Positions 47,084-51,370 of a stretch of DNA of 51,370 nt are shown in pieces (position 1 is the first letter of the stretch; the number at the start of each line of letters is the position of its first letter). The notes beneath the pieces are model-generated. The model was not told where the DNA came from, ran no database searches, and saw only the letters and a list, made by a program, of their open reading frames with translations. Source of the stretch: an uncultured Mediterranea sp. (GTDB lineage: Bacteria > Bacteroidota > Bacteroidia > Bacteroidales > Bacteroidaceae); assembly GCA_945831575.1 (NCBI GenBank), contig CAMACX010000020.1:1-51370 (forward strand). The letters are read 5' to 3'. The translations under genes and the position numbers were made by a program.

Positions 47084-47530
47084 ATGAAACATCTGAACAT
47101 CACCCTCCAACGCACACTCGTCAGAGGCGAGATCACCGAAGGCCACCTCACCATCCTCGGCATCCGCGTATGCCAGACCCTGGAGAACACCATCTCCGGA
47201 CTACCCGCCGGCCGCTACCCCGTCACGATGCACCACTGCAAGCAGTACAGCCGCAGGATGCTCCTCGTCGATGACAAGCGGCTCTGCCGCACCTGTCCGA
47301 AGAAGCAGCAGCACATGTCCTGCAACAGCTGCCGCCCCATCATCTGCCCCATGATCAAGGCCGGCAACGGCATCCATGGCCGTCACGACGGCAGCATCCT
47401 CGTAGGCACCAAGGCCGGCCTGGGTCTCCTCACCCATCCCAAGTCCACCTTCGATGCCCTCTACGAACGCATCTGCATGAGCCTGCAGCGCGGCAACCAG
47501 GTCACCCTGCACATCCACGACATAGTCTAG
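47084..47530 (+). CDS. DUF5675-like protein
   Basis: 148 aa from ATG 47084; the frame is open far upstream but that part is a shadow of the primase gene. The pattern LQRTLVRGEITEGHLTILG, TLENTISGLPAGRYPVTM and AGNGIHGRHDGSILVG matches DUF5675 proteins, found in phage-derived regions and thought to act on or near the cell wall. Four or more Cys in the middle (CRTCPKKQQHMSCNSC) look like a metal knuckle insertion, which is unusual. Confidence 0.72.
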   Translation: MKHLNITLQRTLVRGEITEGHLTILGIRVCQTLENTISGLPAGRYPVTMHHCKQYSRRMLLVDDKRLCRTCPKKQQHMSCNSCRPIICPMIKAGNGIHGRHDGSILVGTKAGLGLLTHPKSTFDALYERICMSLQRGNQVTLHIHDIV

Positions 47531-47570
47531 TTGACAATAAAAATCCTGTTAAAAATTGACCCATACGACC

Positions 47571-48062
47571 ATGAGACTGACCCAACATTTCCAGCTAGAA
47601 GAATTCACCCGTTCAGCCACCGCCCGCCGGCTGGGCATCGACAACACCCTGACACCCACCAAGGCCTACGACCGCATCCTCATCGGCAACCTCCAGCGCC
47701 TCTGCGAGCAAGTCCTGGAGCCCCTGCGGCAGCACGCCAACAGCCCACGACACGCCCCCTCCCCCCTTGAAGGAGAGCCGGAGCAGCTCCCCATCCACAT
47801 CAACAGCGGCTACCGCTGCCTCATCCTCAACCGCGCCGTGGGTGGCAGCCCCACCAGCAACCACATCTCCGGCTGTGCCGCCGACATCCGCATCCCCGAC
47901 ATACCGACCGGCCGCGAATGGTTCGAGTGGCTCCAGGCCCACGTCCCCTTCGACGAGCTGATCTGGGAGCGAGCCACCCCCACCGGCCACCCCTGGATCC
48001 ACGTAGCCCTCCGGCCCGAGACCAACCGCCGCAGAGTCATCCCCGACCTCGTGAAGCAGTAA
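47571..48062 (+). CDS. M15-family peptidoglycan peptidase
   Basis: 163 aa from ATG 47571 (MRLTQHFQLEEFTRSATARR). Peptidase_M15 zinc motifs are GSPTSNHISGCAADIRI (His and Asp ligands) and the C-terminal WIHVAL His. There is no signal peptide, as in endolysins of phage or tailocin clusters. It closes the rightward cassette operon and is followed by a large hairpin. Confidence 0.87.
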   Translation: MRLTQHFQLEEFTRSATARRLGIDNTLTPTKAYDRILIGNLQRLCEQVLEPLRQHANSPRHAPSPLEGEPEQLPIHINSGYRCLILNRAVGGSPTSNHISGCAADIRIPDIPTGREWFEWLQAHVPFDELIWERATPTGHPWIHVALRPETNRRRVIPDLVKQ

Positions 48063-48083
48063 CCCCGGAGACCTAGACGAAAA

Positions 48084-48126
48084 CAGATTCTGTCACCAGG
48101 CATCACCCCTGATGGCAGAATCTGTC
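48084..48126 (+). terminator. Hairpin at the right end of the cassette
   Basis: ACAGATTCTG and CAGAATCTGT are perfect 10-bp arms and enclose an inner CATCA-CCCC-TGATG stem. No T run. It is either a terminator or a boundary structure of the cassette. Confidence 0.55.
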
Positions 48127-48164
48127 GTATCACCCCCACGCCGTAGCATATCGCCCCCACAGCG

Positions 48165-48195
48165 TCAAGCGTAAAGCGTCAAGTGTAAAGTGTCA
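48165..48195. repeat. GCGTCAAGCGTAAAGCGTCAAGTGTAAAG spacer
   Basis: The same wording occurs at 41215-41235 and, inverted, at 41455-41480, that is on both sides of the cassette and inside it. Confidence 0.65.
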
Positions 48196-48197
48196 CC

Positions 48198-48959
48198 CTA
48201 CTTCATATACTCATAAATGAAGATAGGGAAACTGTTGAGTATGGCCACACTTTCATTTGGCTTCACGAACTTCGTCATTTGGTTGTTGAATATAGCCAGT
48301 TGACCGATGTCGGATTTCATTCTTGGCATAGCGAAGAATCCTGTTGTCAGCAGGTTTGCCTTACAGACATTCATTGTCCTCAGATATTCCCAGTTATCCT
48401 TTACCTTCAGGTATTTGTCCTTGGTGGGAGTTACTCCATCCTTGAACAGCAGATGGTCAAGACTGTCGTAGGCAGAGAACTCGCGTGCCAGACGCTTGAA
48501 GTCTTTACAAGCTTCCCTTCCAATGGTATAGCTGGCATAAGCATCATCGGGCAGCTCCTTAGTGTAGCGGATGGACTCAATCATGGGATAGTTGATGTAG
48601 AGTTTACCATTGTCGGTCTCATCATCAAATAGTGTCAGCATCTCTTCCACGCGCCTGTTGATTTCGTCAAGCGAGAGTTGGGAGTTCTGGAAGTCATAGT
48701 CGAAGAACAAGAATATTTCAGAAATATCCGAGTTTCTGATGCCGTCCAATGTCGCATCGCCCCTATCGGCAAGACGTTCACGCATGAGAGCGACAATGTC
48801 GCCATCCCCATCATACTCTTGCAGCTCGTTGTATAGGTCATAGATGTTGTTCCCGAAAGAGCAGATGATGTTCTCGTTCTGCTTCGGGAAGTATAACCTC
48901 TCTAATGTCCTGTACAGACGAGGTTCACGTTCGTCGCCTTCAAATACAAACAGTATCAT
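48198..48959 (-). CDS. TOPRIM-like nuclease/effector protein paired with AAA ATPase
   Basis: 253 aa. Glu7 in FVFEGDEREPRLY and the DxD at 87-89 (LFFDYDFQN) fit a TOPRIM active site, and YPMIESIRY resembles a motif of RloB/OLD-like effectors. Its ATG overlaps the ATPase stop by four bases (48956-48959), so the pair is translationally coupled. Two-gene ATPase plus TOPRIM modules (AbiL-, PARIS- or OLD-like) abort phage infection. The exact family is not identified, and the role here is inferred. Confidence 0.65.
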   Translation of the reverse strand: MILFVFEGDEREPRLYRTLERLYFPKQNENIICSFGNNIYDLYNELQEYDGDGDIVALMRERLADRGDATLDGIRNSDISEIFLFFDYDFQNSQLSLDEINRRVEEMLTLFDDETDNGKLYINYPMIESIRYTKELPDDAYASYTIGREACKDFKRLAREFSAYDSLDHLLFKDGVTPTKDKYLKVKDNWEYLRTMNVCKANLLTTGFFAMPRMKSDIGQLAIFNNQMTKFVKPNESVAILNSFPIFIYEYMK

Positions 48960-50068
48960 AAGCCAAATGTTCCGCCTCTATAAAGTTTCTCCAGATTGTG
49001 TCCAAAGCGCAGTTCCTTGTCTGTCATGTCGCAGATGGCCTTAATCTGGTTGTCTCTGAGAATGAAGAAGCAGTCGGGACGGAGCAGATCATTGCTCAAC
49101 AGGAAGGTGTCGTGTGTGGTTACAAACACCTGATTGCTTCCCTCGAACAAACGCTTGCAAATCTTATAGGACAGCTCATGGTGGTAGAATGCATCAAACT
49201 CGTCAATGAACACGAATGAAGCATTATCCATTTCCTTCAGCCAATAGTATTGAAGCTCCAGATTCTTTGTGCCTGTGGATGCCACCCATTGGAATGGTAT
49301 TCTCACGCCGTCCATCAGACAGTAAAGCACGTTCTCCCCCTGTGCACTGGGAGCAAACTCGTACTCTTGTCCACTGACCTCTTTCAAGTATGCAGCAAAG
49401 TCATCGGCAAGGTGGTGCGTGATGATATACTCTTCGATGTTGCTTCCTCCCTCCTTCAAGCCAATGAACTCTCGGTTGTCCAAGCTTCTGAAGAACAGCA
49501 TATTCTCAACGAAATCCCGAAGCAAGAGCAGGGCGTGTCCCTTGGAGAGAGGCACAGAACCAAGCAGGTAGTTGACCATGGAGATGTTGTTTGCGCTATC
49601 CTTCAGGCTATCGACTGCTGCCTGAGTCAAACCAAACTCATTGGCAATGTTCAAAACACCATCATCCTTCAACAGCACCTCATTGCCATCCACAATCAGC
49701 TGCTCACGAACGATGTTGCCCTTCAGTTCCGAAGCCACTTTGCTATAACTATACAATAAGGTATGCCCGCCCAGGACAAATGTGTACTCAAACTCCACCG
49801 GCAGCTCCTGATGACCAGCACAAGCATAATTCAGATAATAATCTGGCTTCTTCCATTTATGGGACAGGTGATTGGCAATATCGAAGATAGCCAAACCGAA
49901 GTTTGACTTTCCTGCTCCGTTTGGACCATAGATGATGCCATTCTTGACAACACCTTCTTGAACGGCATCAGCATTAAAAGAGTAGTTGCTTGGATGGGAC
50001 AAGTCCCATTCTATGCGATGCTTAAAGCCTTTATAGTTTGTAACGGCGAATTGTGTAAGCATATTCAC
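48956..50068 (-). CDS. AAA15/ABC-type ATPase of a probable defence module
   Basis: 370-aa SMC-like ATPase of the kind annotated AAA_15/AAA_21. Walker A GPNGAGKS at 48-55, signature-like STGTKNLELQYYWL (about 264-277), Walker B FVFIDEFDAF (285-294, Asp289/Glu290) and TTHDTFLLSN as H-loop. No nuclease domain is fused; the TOPRIM function is supplied by the next gene. The first codons (MNMLTQFAVTNYKGF) are typical of this group. Confidence 0.85.
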   Translation of the reverse strand: MNMLTQFAVTNYKGFKHRIEWDLSHPSNYSFNADAVQEGVVKNGIIYGPNGAGKSNFGLAIFDIANHLSHKWKKPDYYLNYACAGHQELPVEFEYTFVLGGHTLLYSYSKVASELKGNIVREQLIVDGNEVLLKDDGVLNIANEFGLTQAAVDSLKDSANNISMVNYLLGSVPLSKGHALLLLRDFVENMLFFRSLDNREFIGLKEGGSNIEEYIITHHLADDFAAYLKEVSGQEYEFAPSAQGENVLYCLMDGVRIPFQWVASTGTKNLELQYYWLKEMDNASFVFIDEFDAFYHHELSYKICKRLFEGSNQVFVTTHDTFLLSNDLLRPDCFFILRDNQIKAICDMTDKELRFGHNLEKLYRGGTFGL

Positions 50069-50238
50069 TTGATTTCATTATTGCTATTTGAAGATACAAA
50101 GTTACGAATAAATAGCCATTCCGTAAAATAATTACGGCATAAAACGCTTTTTCGGACTTATTTTTAACACATAATGGTCGTTTTTCTTTATCAGGCGTTC
50201 AAAAATTACGCCTCGCAATATAATTGTCCGCATTGTTC

Positions 50239-50288
50239 CGGACAAACTTCCCCACCTGCTCGGACAAACTTCCGCACCTGCGCGGACA
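50239..50288. repeat. 22-bp tandem repeat CGGACAAACTTCC(C/G)CACCTGC(T/G)
   Basis: Two full units at 50239 and 50261 and a partial third. The gap 50069-50633 otherwise holds only the short ORF and hairpin listed here. Confidence 0.8.
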
Positions 50289-50333
50289 GATGATTGCAAC
50301 GACGCAGAACACATCACACAACAAAAAATAACA

Positions 50334-50365
50334 GAGGCAAGTGCCTGTTGCCAAGCACCTGCCTC
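50334..50365 (-). terminator. Terminator-like hairpin
   Basis: Minus strand GAGGCAGGTGC, loop, GCACTTGCCTC (one mismatch) followed by TGTTATTTTTTG. Confidence 0.65.
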
Positions 50366-50394
50366 GTATCTTAAGGTATTTCAGTATCTAAGGA

Positions 50395-50481
50395 TTATTC
50401 CTCGATAGCAGCCTGTGCCGCTGCTAAGGAATACTGATAATCAACTACATAGATAGGGTTTGGGAAACATTTGGGAAACAT
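50395..50481 (-). CDS. Possible 28-aa ORF or gene remnant
   Basis: ATG at 50481 opens a 28-codon frame (MFPKCFPNPIYVVDYQYS, then LAAAQAAIEE and TAA) directly before the terminator-like hairpin. Its second half looks like genuine protein, its first half lies in a duplicated TTTGGGAAACA. It may be the end of a deleted gene. Not recognised. Confidence 0.3.
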   Translation of the reverse strand: MFPKCFPNPIYVVDYQYSLAAAQAAIEE

Positions 50482-50633
50482 TTCTTTTTATTGAAGAAGA
50501 CAAATATATGTCGATACTTCGTAGAAATACACCTAATTGGGATGAATCTCCACGGATTACATGCAAATTCGCAATAAAAAATGGTAACATATCAAGTTAG
50601 ACACGTTACCATTGCTACATGTTATACTTTGGC

Positions 50634-51370
50634 TCAATTGCTTTGAGCTATATATGAGCAGTACTTACTAAGGAGATTTGATAATGGGAGGTCTCCTTTC
50701 TTGAATCGCTCTGCATCAAGTTTCAAAATCCTTTCGTTTACAGGCTTCTTACCTTTGAACAAAGCTTTGAGATATGGAACTTCGTTTTCTTCGACGATGT
50801 TCACCTCTGTGAAGAACTGAGTGAGGTCTTCCGCATCATAGACAATAGAATAACTTGGTCGCTTTGCTCCAGGGATGTCCTCCACCAAGATGTTCTTGTC
50901 CAAGAGGTCTTGAATGTCACGTATGGCAGTGTCTTTGGAGCACTTCGCCAATGTTGCCCATGTCTTTGACGTTATCTTTGCTTCGTACCGGTCAAGGAAT
51001 AGGTTGAGCATTTGTGTCTGTCGCTCAGTCATCGGTATTGATGAAGCCTTCTGCCAGAAGAAACTCTTGTTGAGAATTATGTTAACAATGGTTTCTGCTT
51101 CGTCCAGTGCCTCTATCAGCTTCTGCATGTACCATACCAACCATTCGGTAATGTCGCCATCCCCATGCTGCATTCGTTCCAGAATGTCATAGTAATGGTT
51201 CTTGTCTTTGTTGATCTGCGATGAGACATTGTAGAAGCGAAATTCACTCTTCTCCCCTCTTGCCAGTAGCATGTCGGAAAGAATACGTGCCAATCTGCCA
51301 TTACCGTCTTCGAACGGGTGAATGCTCACAAACCAGAAATGAGCAATAGCAGAACGGATGATGCTGCTTA
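50634..51370 (-). CDS. Fic-family protein (5' end outside window)
   Basis: The frame is open to the window end. The Fic core motif HPFEDGNGRLAR is complete, so AMP transfer (or another nucleotidyl transfer) to a target protein hydroxyl is possible. After it come helices and a winged-helix-like C terminus (ASIPMTERQTQMLNLFLDRY; WATLAKCSKDTAIRDIQDLL), the layout of Fic/DOC proteins with an HTH domain that often regulate their own gene. The N-terminal part, including any inhibitory helix, is beyond the window. The GTG at 51329 is internal and not the true start. Confidence 0.9.
   Translation of the reverse strand, partial: SSIIRSAIAHFWFVSIHPFEDGNGRLARILSDMLLARGEKSEFRFYNVSSQINKDKNHYYDILERMQHGDGDITEWLVWYMQKLIEALDEAETIVNIILNKSFFWQKASSIPMTERQTQMLNLFLDRYEAKITSKTWATLAKCSKDTAIRDIQDLLDKNILVEDIPGAKRPSYSIVYDAEDLTQFFTEVNIVEENEVPYLKALFKGKKPVNERILKLDAERFKKGDLPLSNLLSKYCSYIAQSN

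Overview
The window reads as chromosome of a Bacteroidales bacterium (Bacteroides/Phocaeicola/Prevotella-like). The evidence is the recurring Bacteroidetes promoter form (TTTG or TTG, about 19-20 bp, then TAnnTTTG) in front of many genes on both strands, a 33-aa smalltalk-type protein, a DUF4369/TlpA-type lipoprotein, a LytS/LytTR two-component pair, and housekeeping proteins whose sequences look typical of that order. I could not run searches, so the genus is not fixed.

Layout. 1-10.2 kb holds housekeeping genes: GAPDH (cut by the window start), a secreted M3 metallopeptidase, a small lipoprotein, dCMP deaminase, an S41 protease, 5-formyl-THF cyclo-ligase and a PHP phosphatase, facing a DUF721-recF pair, then a TPR membrane protein and ribH. 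10.2-10.6 kb has tRNA-Tyr and tRNA-Gly transcribed from a promoter that overlaps the end of ribH. 10.6-15.7 kb is an accessory island. An RNA-ligase gene (rtcB) and a helical/TerD-like protein gene run leftwards and end in an RNA element with a tRNA-like acceptor and T-arm. They are divergent from a WYL regulator, with matching inverted repeats in both promoters. A decayed ORF with two in-frame amber codons and iteron-like repeats follow.

15.7-18.8 kb carries groES-groEL and mazG; 18.9-20.5 kb a TetR regulator and an alpha/beta hydrolase. 20.8-27.4 kb is one exporter locus (TolC, MacA-like adaptor, MacB-type ATPase, permease) followed by its probable LytS/LytTR sensor-regulator. A promoter-to-terminator unit at 27.5 kb looks like an orphan small RNA gene, followed by a thioredoxin-fold lipoprotein. 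29-39.6 kb is leftward housekeeping: purT, a GNAT-like protein, the rplM-rpsI-rpsB-tsf operon, asnS, an RluB-like pseudouridine synthase with a long repetitive tail at its N terminus, and purB.

39.8-48.1 kb is a foreign-looking cassette. Its genes are smalltalk, an HU-like protein with a Gly/Asp tail, an unknown 522-aa protein, two small unknown proteins, a DUF3987 P-loop protein, a CHC2-TOPRIM primase-like protein, a DUF5675 protein and an M15 peptidase. A strict 21-bp array of palindromes sits between its divergent arms. 48.2-50.1 kb is an overlapping TOPRIM-like/AAA-ATPase pair that looks like an anti-phage module, and the window ends inside a Fic-family gene.

The best candidates for something undescribed are the rtcB/TerD-like/tRNA-like RNA locus (10.8-14.95 kb) and the cassette with the palindrome array (39.97-48.13 kb). 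A third pattern is spread over the window: short repetitive spacers between genes, and several 21-22 bp tandem arrays.
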